Shown: piece by piece, positions 1 to 7,288 of the stretch
How the letters are laid out: every line of letters starts with the position of its first letter
Numbering within the stretch: the first letter of the stretch is position 1
Source: Amycolatopsis taiwanensis DSM 45107
Lineage (GTDB): Bacteria; Actinomycetota; Actinomycetes; Mycobacteriales; Pseudonocardiaceae
Direction of reading: 5' to 3'
NCBI RefSeq assembly: GCF_000519205.1
Contig: NZ_KI912601.1
Span: forward strand, 154,571-218,570
DNA length: 64,000 bases
Notes under the pieces: model-generated
Told to the model about the DNA's origin: nothing
Databases searched by the model: none
What the model saw: only the letters and a program-made list of their open reading frames with translations
Program-made: the position numbers and the translations under genes

Positions 1-1290
1 CCGACGATCGTCATCCGCCGGTGAACGTCCCGCGAGAATACGGCGAGCGAGCAGATCGACGGCTTCGCTGTCGGTCATGGCACCCACCTCAACCTTCGCA
101 GCGGCCGGTCCGACCAGCCGAGTCTGATCCGTACTGGTCACGATGACGTGACCATGGCCGCTGGGCGGGATCCAGTCCCGTACCACCATCTGATCCGCGC
201 AGTTGTCGAACACCAGTAGCCAGGGCCTCGCGCTGCGCCCGAGCGCGCCGACAACCCGCTGCCGCAAAGGGACAGCCCGATCACCATCTGCAAGAAGGCC
301 ATGGTCCTGCAGCCATACCGCGACCGCAGTGAACGACGCCGTGATCCGCGATGATGTTGTCGCATCGATCCACATGATCATCGCGTAGGTGTCGGCGTTG
401 TCATCGGACCATGCCGCAGCCAGGCTGCTCTTGCCGATACCCGACAGGCCAGTCAAGACACACACCGGTGCCCTGTCACGCGGCACCGGAACCGGCAGGT
501 GCTCCCGCATCCGCGCTAGCACTTCGGGCCGCGGAATATCACCGGTTCGAGGCAACGGCGTCACCGGAACAGCCCAGTCTCGCTCACGCATCAACGCCTT
601 CAACGACGCCGCATCCGTCCCCAATACGGCGAGGAGATCAGGCATGGTCAACTCCGTTTGAGCGGCGCCCGCTCCTTTCGCCATCACCTCCCACAGCAGA
701 TAGCCAGTCACCAACCCGGCCGCGTCCCACCCCACCGTCGACGGAGCGACGTGATGCCGCGCGGCGCGCACGCGTTCTCGCACGTCCATACGGACCTGCT
801 CGATGCCCCGCGTGTCCAGCACAACTTGCACACGCCGCATCCGCTCCCAAAACCGCTCATCCTTGGTCGCCAAGACGGCCGCGACCTTCGACCGCCCAGC
901 CACGGCGAGCACACGCTCCCGCAGGTCGGACTTGCCAGCCCGCAACACCGCCAGCAACTTGGTGAGACGGTCATCGGCCGACCGATTGGTGACCACCAGA
1001 TACCGCTCGGCGGCATGAGTCAACAGCCGCACCAGAATGTCCAGCAACTGGGCCGCGGTCATGACGGCGGCCACGCCGCCGCTTTTCACCTGGGCAACGG
1101 TCCGGGTCCGCTCGCCACATCGCAACGAGAAATCGACAACGTCCTGGTCGGCATCAACCGCGGTGGTGAGGACGTCCTCAACCCCCAACGCAGTCACCTC
1201 CGCATCGTCAGAGAACACCGCCGACAGCCCGTATTCCAACGTCCACAGAAACTGGAACTCGAACCCGCGTATGGCGTCCTGTCCGCCCAC
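1..1290 (-). CDS. Nuclease-STAND NTPase (DUF4297/Cap4-like N-terminus plus NB-ARC), 3' end beyond window
   Basis: Translating the minus strand gives an unbroken frame from GTG at 1290 to the window edge (430 codons, C-terminus missing). A GGAG lies 8 nt before the GTG and an in-frame TAA lies just upstream. The N-terminus reads GGQDAIRGFEFQFLWTLEY, the kind of opening I associate with DUF4297/Cap4 dsDNA nucleases. D53 followed by Q67-V-K69 fits a PD-(D/E)xK core with Q replacing E. The second half is a STAND P-loop ATPase: Walker A GLSGIGKSSL (281-290), Walker B WLLVFDN (357-363) and a VIVTST strand (382-387). Nuclease plus STAND is the layout of Avs-type antiphage proteins, where a C-terminal sensor triggers the nuclease. 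The sensor would lie outside the window. Function is inferred; the domains are read directly. Confidence 0.8.
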   Translation of the reverse strand, partial: MGGQDAIRGFEFQFLWTLEYGLSAVFSDDAEVTALGVEDVLTTAVDADQDVVDFSLRCGERTRTVAQVKSGGVAAVMTAAQLLDILVRLLTHAAERYLVVTNRSADDRLTKLLAVLRAGKSDLRERVLAVAGRSKVAAVLATKDERFWERMRRVQVVLDTRGIEQVRMDVRERVRAARHHVAPSTVGWDAAGLVTGYLLWEVMAKGAGAAQTELTMPDLLAVLGTDAASLKALMRERDWAVPVTPLPRTGDIPRPEVLARMREHLPVPVPRDRAPVCVLTGLSGIGKSSLAAAWSDDNADTYAMIMWIDATTSSRITASFTAVAVWLQDHGLLADGDRAVPLRQRVVGALGRSARPWLLVFDNCADQMVVRDWIPPSGHGHVIVTSTDQTRLVGPAAAKVEVGAMTDSEAVDLLARRILAGRSPADDDRR

Positions 1291-1470
1291 CTGCGTGACT
1301 CCTTAAGCCTCGACCGAGCAGCCTCACCAAGCCGCCACCACGCGGTGACTCCGTGCAGTGGATCCACTTCGCGTGAGACCGATACAGAAACTCGGCCACC
1401 GTACTCCCGGGCACCGACAACAACGACGGTGTGCGTACCGAGAAATAGGTCCGTGCAGGTCAACGGGCAT

Positions 1471-1925
1471 CGGCAGGGACTCGTTGCTGCTCCGCTTCGC
1501 CTACCTTGCCATCAGCCATGCTTTCGGCGCCCTACGACTGTTACCGATGTCCGAGCACGAGAACGACACCGAGATCCTCGCTCTGCGTCACCAGTTGGGC
1601 GGCGCGTAACGGCAACTCGCCGGCCAACGCCCCCAACTCCGGCCCGAGGACAGGGCGTGCTGGTACCGCAGTCTGTGCGACGTTGCGCCGGATACGGCTG
1701 CTGGTCCAACCAGACACCATGCTGCGCGGGCATCGTGACCTGGCGAAACACCGTCATACCCGCGTAAACATGAAGCGAAGACTTGGCCGCCCGCAGACGG
1801 CGGCCTCGATCAGCCGTCTCGTCCTGCGTCTGGCAGGTGAGAATTCTGCCTGGGCTACCGGCGTATCCACGGCGAACTCGCCCTTCTCGGTATCACGGTC
1901 GCCACATCTTTTCCCAACTACTGTA
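1471..1925 (+). pseudogene. Decayed DDE-type transposase/integrase remnant
   Basis: Pieces of one protein are spread over three frames. The first, ending in a stop at 1607-1609, includes LRLLPMSEHENDTEILALRH. The second includes VQPDTMLRGHRDLAKHR and GRPQTAASISRLVLRLA. The third continues with a GYRRIHGELALLGI-like segment. This order matches the common actinobacterial integrase-core transposase family (IS481/IS3-like, from memory). Frameshifts and stops make it inactive, and no flanking inverted repeats were recognised. Confidence 0.7.
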
Positions 1926-2009
1926 GGACCGTCCATTTTAGCCGTATCGTCCCCCCGCAAGGGTCGGATATCGAGGCGCGATTGAGGAGATAGCCAAATC
2001 CAACTTCGA

Positions 2010-2255
2010 CTATCCGCCCGTGATGATCGGCAGACCGAGGTTCACGGGGCCGTTGTACAGACCGCGTTTCTGGGCGCGGTCGAGGCTGACGAGTTTCTCC
2101 TTTGCCTTCGTGAGGCTGGCTGCGAGTCCCTGGGCTTCTCCGAGCGAGCCGTTGGCGCGGGCCTCGATGATCCGTTCGGCGAGGTTGCGGATGATCTCGA
2201 TTAGGCGGCGCCGCTGCCTCGGCAAGCCCCGGAGCATCTGGCAGCGGATGCATGT
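2010..2255 (-). pseudogene. Integrase C-terminal tail fragment, copy A
   Basis: The minus strand encodes CIRCQMLRG followed by a helical stretch with LAERIIEARANGSLGEA and ends in NLGLPIITGG. It is the tail of large actinobacterial integrases, as I remember the family, without the catalytic part. It lies head to head with copy B, the two starting within about 20 bp of each other. An open frame remains, but with no catalytic domain it is probably a relic. Confidence 0.55.
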
Positions 2256-2273
2256 GTCAGATGTTCACTCCTG

Positions 2274-2489
2274 CTGCCGGACTCGGCCCAACGCGGCCGA
2301 CTGGAGGAGATCCGCGATCACCTCATCGCCCGCATTGCCGAGGCCGAACGTGAAGGCTGACTCGGCGAAGTCGAAGGGCTCCGCGTCAGCCTGGCCGGCT
2401 CCCAAGACAAGCTCACCCAGCTCGATCGAGGCCGCGGGCAGCATACGGCCGTGGACCCTGGCATCCCCACCACGCGTGGTGATCGATGA
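2274..2489 (+). pseudogene. Integrase C-terminal tail fragment, copy B, with internal stop
   Basis: The frame reads RLEEIRDHLIARIAEAEREG, then TGA at 2358-2360 where relatives have Trp, then LGEVEGLRVSLAGSQDKLTQ and a final GIPTTRGDR before TGA at 2487. The single TGG to TGA change plus loss of everything upstream marks it as dead. It is the same tail module as copies A, C and D. Confidence 0.65.
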
Positions 2490-2556
2490 ACCCACGAAGG
2501 TGGGCTGCCACATGGCCCTCTACCAAGATCGAAAACAAGTACAAAGCAAGCGTGCA

Positions 2557-3453
2557 TCAGACGCCCTTCAGAACACGATCAAGTGCCGCCCGGCCTGCAG
2601 GCCCCCAGTTCGGCTTACCGCCAGGAAGGCCTCGATCTCCGTTCTGCCCCATGAGCATCAGGAAGAGGCTCTTCATAGCGGCCAGCCCGCGGGCGCGCCG
2701 GATCGCCGCCTCATCTGCATGCGCGTACATCTCGAAGAACCGTGAGGCCGTGCCCGCAGGTAGCACCACCCATGCGGCAGCGAGGTCCCACGCCGGATCG
2801 CCGGCGAACATGTCACCGAAGTCGACGATGCCGGAGAGCGTTCCGTCCGAGACGACAACGTTCGCGGGATGGAGGTCGCCGTGCACCCACACCGGCGGGC
2901 CCTCCCACGCGTGGGCTGCAACGGCGTCGTCCCAGACGGCCCGGACGTCGGCAGCGATGTCGTCGGGAGCAACGGCCTGGAAGAAGTTCTCGAAGCCGTC
3001 CGCGCAGTCCCTGGGATGGGCTCCGCGGTCCGTAGCGATCGGTGCCTCGGCGGGCGCCGCCACATGGAGCGCCTGGAGGAAGCCCGCCAGAGTGTCGGCC
3101 GCCTGGGCGCCGCGGCTGATCGTGCCGTGGTCAAGCGGCTCGCCGGGAACCCACGTCATCACGGTCCAGTGCTTGGGGAAGCGCTCGGACGGTTCGCCGA
3201 ACCGCACCGGGGTCGGCACTGGGAGCGGCAGGCGCGGGGCCAACACGGGTAGCCACCGCCGCTCCTTGAGCTGGAGCTCCGGGGTGGGGTCCATGCGCTG
3301 CATGCGTACGGCCAACTCGTCCCCGAGGCGCCACATTTGGTTGCCCCAGCCACCCGCCACCTCGCGGATGGTCAGCCCTGCAAGGTCTGGATGTTGCTCC
3401 TGCAGCAGGTCACGGACCAGGTCTGCGGTGATCTCGATCTCGGTGTCGGTCAT
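2557..3453 (-). CDS. Aminoglycoside phosphotransferase (APH) family kinase
   Basis: A 298-residue small-molecule kinase of the APH/choline-kinase fold. The catalytic loop VHGDLHPANVVV and the metal-binding IVDFGDMFAGDPAWDLA are complete, so it should be active. The substrate cannot be read from sequence; family members phosphorylate aminoglycosides, macrolides, choline or unknown metabolites. TACGGT ends 8 nt before the ATG and there is no Shine-Dalgarno, which suggests a leaderless transcript. It stands alone between recombinase relics, consistent with cargo of past insertions. Resistance is possible but not shown. Confidence 0.85.
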   Translation of the reverse strand: MTDTEIEITADLVRDLLQEQHPDLAGLTIREVAGGWGNQMWRLGDELAVRMQRMDPTPELQLKERRWLPVLAPRLPLPVPTPVRFGEPSERFPKHWTVMTWVPGEPLDHGTISRGAQAADTLAGFLQALHVAAPAEAPIATDRGAHPRDCADGFENFFQAVAPDDIAADVRAVWDDAVAAHAWEGPPVWVHGDLHPANVVVSDGTLSGIVDFGDMFAGDPAWDLAAAWVVLPAGTASRFFEMYAHADEAAIRRARGLAAMKSLFLMLMGQNGDRGLPGGKPNWGPAGRAALDRVLKGV

Positions 3454-3461
3454 GCGAAGTC

Positions 3462-3467
3462 ACCGTA
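3462..3467 (-). promoter_or_regulatory. -10 box of the APH-family gene (leaderless start)
   Basis: TACGGT on the minus strand, 8 nt before the ATG, with no ribosome-binding site. It is the same layout as about ten other starts in this window. Confidence 0.5.
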
Positions 3468-3514
3468 CTGAGGCAGCGTGCGGAGTGGCGGATCGGAGGC
3501 TTTGCGACGGGGCC

Positions 3515-3695
3515 CCAAAGTTCAGAGAAGCTTGCGTCAGGTGTCTGCGGTCTGACCCAACGCGACGACCACGGTTGGAGGAGATCCGCGACAATCTTGA
3601 GGCCGGATCATCGAGGCCAAGCGTGAAGGATGGCGCCCAGATCGACGCTGCGCTCCAGCGCCGAACCAGTGCGGTCGCACTCGGCATGCCGTCGT
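3515..3695 (+). pseudogene. Integrase C-terminal tail fragment, copy C
   Basis: Begins KFREACVRCLRSDPTRRPRL and EEIRDNLEA, then shifts frame to give IIEAKREGW. The middle is deleted, and the end (ALGMPSF) reappears in the first frame. It shares the FREAC opening with copy D, so both derive from the same family of integrase ends. Confidence 0.55.
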
Positions 3696-3893
3696 TCACC
3701 TCACTGGCCGGTTACTGGTCGGCTAGCCTGCGGGCGTGTCCCTTGTGGTGGCGACGACGATGCCTGGCTTGCCACGTTGGGTGTGGTGCCACAGGCCGAG
3801 GCGGTCACCGGAGATGATTGAGTTCAGGAGGTCCTGTTCCCGATCTCCAAGTCGGAGGAGCTCCACCTTACGTGGGACATAGGCGCCGCGAGC

Positions 3894-4088
3894 GTGCGCA
3901 TCCGATATCGGCGCGACGCCACCGTCGTGGTGGACCTTTTTCGCGAGCAGGCGACGTTGCTGACCATCGAGGCACAGAGCGACCGTTGCGCGGTGGTCGT
4001 GGAGTGGCGGGTGCCGGATGGAGTCGGACGGTCCAGGGCGCAGGTTCGGCCTGCGTTCGCCCTTGAGGATTCCTTTTTGCGTGTGTAG
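3894..4088 (+). CDS. Small hypothetical protein
   Basis: A 64-residue frame from GTG with balanced coding composition (VRIRYRRDATVVVDLFREQA). The frame is open back to a TGA near 3819 without ATG or GTG, so the true start may be lost. No family is recognised. It sits between two integrase fragments and may itself be the remnant of a longer gene. Confidence 0.3.
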   Translation: MRIRYRRDATVVVDLFREQATLLTIEAQSDRCAVVVEWRVPDGVGRSRAQVRPAFALEDSFLRV

Positions 4089-4095
4089 GCCGTCG

Positions 4096-4362
4096 GCGCG
4101 TTATTTCAGAGAAGCCTGCATCCGCTACCCGATGCTGCACGTCAACCCCAAAATGCTCGCCCGGCTCGACGAGCTCGAAACCAACCTGCTCGCCCGCCGC
4201 ACCCGCGCCGAGAGCGAGGATTGGATCGGTGAGATCGAGGGCATCGACATGGCCCTGACGTTCCTGCGAGCCAAACGCGACGACACCCAACGCCGCACCA
4301 ACAGGCCAGCTGTTGGCCTTGGGATCCCGCCGATCCAAGCAGCGCCCGAGGAGGCGAGATGA
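4096..4362 (+). pseudogene. Integrase C-terminal tail fragment, copy D
   Basis: Reads RYFREACIRYPMLHVNPKML, then a helical region with ESEDWIGEIEGIDMALTFL, and ends in a clean stop after IQAAPEEAR. This is the best preserved of the four tails, but there is no catalytic domain upstream. The family assignment is from memory of actinobacterial integrases. Confidence 0.6.
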
Positions 4363-4422
4363 CTCATCAGGCAAGGGATACGGCGGGACCCAGCCCACCT
4401 GTCGGCAAACAGAGCGACGAGA

Positions 4423-4902
4423 TCAGCTACTCGACGGCCTTTCCGGGCAGTCTGCTTCGTTCCAGGTGGCGATCAAGTCACGACTGACGACGGTGAGCCA
4501 TCCATCGAGGAAGCCAATCTCATGGCTACATCCGTGCTCGTGGGGCAGGATCTCGTCCAACGTGACCGCACCGAAGCTGGCCCAGTCGGACTGGTTGATC
4601 GTGTCGAGGCTGAGACTGCTGACACCGACATAGCGAATACTCAGGTCTTCTTCGTGCTTCCAGCAGTTGTGGCGGAAGCCAAGTTGCAGCCACCCCTCGC
4701 CAGCCGTTTCTCCGCGCAACAGAGTGTCGGGTGTGAGGTCCTTGACACACCGCCGGCTGAAGAAGTTGTAATGATCCGGATCGGCAGCGAACGCCCGTGC
4801 GCCAAGCGGAAGACCGCCGACTAGCGTGGGCAACAGACCAAGATATGCATCAGGGTCAAGGAAGTTGCCCGTCCCGGTCGCCTCCACCCTGACGTGTTCC
4901 AA
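4423..4902 (-). CDS. Hypothetical protein, 159 residues
   Basis: Complete frame starting MEHVRVEATGTGNFLDPDAY, with natural composition and aromatic-rich blocks (DPDHYNFFSRRCVKDL, GFRHNCWKHEEDLS, INQSDWASFGAV). No signal peptide or membrane segment is evident. I do not recognise the family. It is isolated and convergent with integrase fragment D, and probably cargo of the accessory zone. The start is the first ATG, with no strong ribosome-binding site. Confidence 0.5.
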   Translation of the reverse strand: MEHVRVEATGTGNFLDPDAYLGLLPTLVGGLPLGARAFAADPDHYNFFSRRCVKDLTPDTLLRGETAGEGWLQLGFRHNCWKHEEDLSIRYVGVSSLSLDTINQSDWASFGAVTLDEILPHEHGCSHEIGFLDGWLTVVSRDLIATWNEADCPERPSSS

Positions 4903-5153
4903 CCGCTACTCAACCTCTCCGCTGACGCGAGCGCAGTGCACCGGGTCCAGTGGGGACTACTCAGGACGCGGACCGCGCGCCTCGCCTGCGGGTCTCCCGC
5001 CTACCGCCTCTTACTCCCACCGGTTCGACACGTCGAGCCTCAGGCGCCCCGGAACGCCGGTTGTCGGGATAGCCAGATCATCGCACGCCAGTCAGTCGCG
5101 CAGCCACCAGATTTCCAACACCCTCAGCAGCGCCGCGTCAGATGCAATAACCG

Positions 5154-6128
5154 TCAATGAGCGGGACGTGTAGCTCCGGCATAGTCGTCTCCTTGGTACC
5201 GGTACGGTTCGACCTTTATGCTTTGGCCGACGTCCGGTGCGTCGATCATCAAGCCTCCGCCTATGTAGAGGCCCACGTGGTGGATGTGCGCCGTGGTGCC
5301 GTAGAAGACGAGGTCTCCGGGCAGTAGCGGCTGCCCGTCCGGCACGCGCGGCCCAGCTTGGAATTGCGCGTCGGCGGTGCGGGGTAGGGTGATTCCGGCC
5401 GCGCCGTAGGCGGCTACGGTCAGCCCGGAGCAGTCGAATCCGCCGTCGGCGGCCCCGTTTCCGCCCCATACATATGGCAGTCCTCTTTGTCCGCAGGCGT
5501 AGTTGATCGCGGCCAGGGTGACCGCGTTGGGGGCCTGGATGGCGGTGCAGTCGCCGGTGCCGACCATCTGGCTTGTGGTGGTCGTGCAGCTGGTGCCCTC
5601 GACCGCAGCGAGCACCTCGCGCGCCGTCTGCTCGTGTTGGGCGTAGGCGTTCGGGGTGCCGGAGCGTTGCACGGCTTGTGCGGCGTCGTTGATGCTCATC
5701 TGCTGCCAACCGGGCACGGCGAGCAGGTGTTGGTAGAACTGGGTGGCGGCGTAGGCGGGGTTCATGATCTGCGCCGGGCTACCCCAGCCCTGTGAGGGGC
5801 GTTGCTGGAACAGGCCGAGGCTGTCGCGGTCACCGTGGTCGAGGTTGCTCAGGCCCGATTCCTGCAGTGCGACGGCGAGCGCCACGACCTGGCCCTGCTC
5901 GGGGACGTTGAGCTGCGTGCCGACCGCGACGATGATCGCGGCGTTGGCCAGCTGATCGGCCCCGTACCCTGCCGCACCTACCGAGGACGAGTCACGGCCA
6001 AGGGTGCAGGCCATCCTGGTGCTGCTGCCGCCGAAGAGGGCCGAGATCGCGCCGGACACCCCAGCGGCAAGCACCAGCGGGATGAGCAGGAGCGCGGCGA
6101 GCACGGCAGCACCCACTTTGCCGATCAT
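5154..6128 (-). CDS. VirB1-like secreted NlpC/P60 cell-wall hydrolase of the ICE
   Basis: A 324-residue protein with an N-terminal membrane anchor (residues 5-32, VLAALLLIPLVLAAGV). A lysozyme-like central part (ALAVALQESGLSNL, DSLGLFQQRPSQGWG) is followed by an NlpC/P60 domain with catalytic Cys in GGFDCSGLT and His in HIHHVGLYIGGG. Bifunctional muramidase/peptidases of this kind open peptidoglycan for conjugation machines (VirB1 role). Its ATG overlaps the end of the relaxation-protein gene, so the two are translationally coupled at the distal end of the transfer operon. Confidence 0.85.
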   Translation of the reverse strand: MIGKVGAAVLAALLLIPLVLAAGVSGAISALFGGSSTRMACTLGRDSSSVGAAGYGADQLANAAIIVAVGTQLNVPEQGQVVALAVALQESGLSNLDHGDRDSLGLFQQRPSQGWGSPAQIMNPAYAATQFYQHLLAVPGWQQMSINDAAQAVQRSGTPNAYAQHEQTAREVLAAVEGTSCTTTTSQMVGTGDCTAIQAPNAVTLAAINYACGQRGLPYVWGGNGAADGGFDCSGLTVAAYGAAGITLPRTADAQFQAGPRVPDGQPLLPGDLVFYGTTAHIHHVGLYIGGGLMIDAPDVGQSIKVEPYRYQGDDYAGATRPAH

Positions 6129-7219
6129 GGACGGCTCACCGCTTGGCGGATGCCCGGTTCGCGCGAGGTGGCCTGTGCCTGCGCGGGTGGCATGGGCGGC
6201 GGAGCCGGCACCATCAGCAACGACGGCGAGTCCGGCTCGAACGTCACCTCACCGCCCGGCTCACTAGCGCTGCTGGGCGCGAGGACGTGTGGCCAGGCGT
6301 CGGGCAATCGGTGCAACTCTCGCCGAACACCGGGCTGATTGGTGTGGTTGTCCAGGGGCAGCCACACTTTGTCGGCGGGGCTGGGATGGTCGGTCTCGGG
6401 GTTGAGCAAGTCGGCCGCCGCGGTGGCCACCGGCACGGTTCTCGGGTTGTCGAGTTCACGCCAGGCCCGGTGGAGCAGCCGGCGGGCGGTGGCTTCCCGC
6501 CGCGAGGACTGCAGCCACACCAGCACGGGCGTGGTGATGCCGGTGGCCTCGGCCAGCGCCGCATAACCGGCCAGTTTCCCGGCGAGTTTGGCCAGGACTT
6601 CGGTGCCGAAGTCATACTCGAGGAAGAACTCGATCTCCGTGCCATGCGCAGCCCAGCGCCCGTAGGCATCCGGCTTGATCAGATCGCCGAAGTGGCGGGC
6701 GCAACGCGCCTCCGACCACCACGCGGTCAGCACAGTGCGCTCGGCAGGGTCGCTGTGCCGGGCGCGAGCGACCAGGGCGGTGAACCACTCGTTCACCCCG
6801 ACGGTGTGCGCTAGGCGCAGGGAATGCGCGATGGCGAAGGCACGGTCGTGGCGGTAGCCGAGACCCTTGACGTCCAGACCGTCCTCGCCGGCCAGCACCG
6901 CTGCCCCGGCGGGTGCGAGAACGTAGTGCATCGGCGCGGTTCCGACCGAGATGAAGGGCTGGAACCGATCCACCACACCCCACAGGTACAGCTCGCGCAG
7001 CCGCTGGCGTCCACTACGAAAAGACGGAAACGCGACGGCGGTGATCTGGTGGGCGGTCAGCACCCGATGCTCATGCAGCATCCGGATAATCCACCGATCC
7101 CGCGGCGTCAGCCGCCACGCCAACACGGCCTGGTGCTCGACCGTGTTCGCCGCCCGCGGGTTCGGGCGGGTGGCCTTGTGCCCGCGCAGATCGCGTTGCC
7201 TGGTGGAGTTGGTGATCAT
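6125..7219 (-). CDS. Replication-relaxation family protein (candidate relaxase)
   Basis: 364 residues. The N-terminal winged-helix-like part (LTPRDRWIIRMLHEHRVLTA, ITAVAFPSFRSGRQRLREL) and the core (IKPDAYGRWAAHGTEIEFFL, EYDFGTE) match the replication-relaxation (Replic_Relax) family typical of actinobacterial T4SS-type conjugative elements. It is thought to act in DNA processing at oriT; no other relaxase is visible in the window. The C-terminal 60 residues are Pro-rich and look disordered. It lies downstream of the coupling ATPase and overlaps the VirB1-like gene by 4 bp. Relaxase activity is inferred. Confidence 0.75.
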   Translation of the reverse strand: MITNSTRQRDLRGHKATRPNPRAANTVEHQAVLAWRLTPRDRWIIRMLHEHRVLTAHQITAVAFPSFRSGRQRLRELYLWGVVDRFQPFISVGTAPMHYVLAPAGAAVLAGEDGLDVKGLGYRHDRAFAIAHSLRLAHTVGVNEWFTALVARARHSDPAERTVLTAWWSEARCARHFGDLIKPDAYGRWAAHGTEIEFFLEYDFGTEVLAKLAGKLAGYAALAEATGITTPVLVWLQSSRREATARRLLHRAWRELDNPRTVPVATAAADLLNPETDHPSPADKVWLPLDNHTNQPGVRRELHRLPDAWPHVLAPSSASEPGGEVTFEPDSPSLLMVPAPPPMPPAQAQATSREPGIRQAVSRP

Positions 7220-7288
7220 GACAAGAACCTCCGAAAAGGGTTGTGCGGTCGGGGAATTTTGCTCGCTGGTCGTTGGTCAGCCCCGGGT

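Noticed and set aside
658-1767. 369-codon open frame on the plus strand
   Set aside because: It overlaps the nuclease-STAND gene in antisense; the minus-strand frame has clear Walker and nuclease motifs.
1-5150. Second copy of the tRNA-Pro 3' end as left att site
   Set aside because: Scanned by eye for the T-arm/acceptor sequence; none found, so no left boundary is claimed.
4894-5160. 88-codon plus-strand frame in the gap before the ICE genes
   Set aside because: No ribosome-binding site, no recognisable composition or family; left as a gap without a gene.
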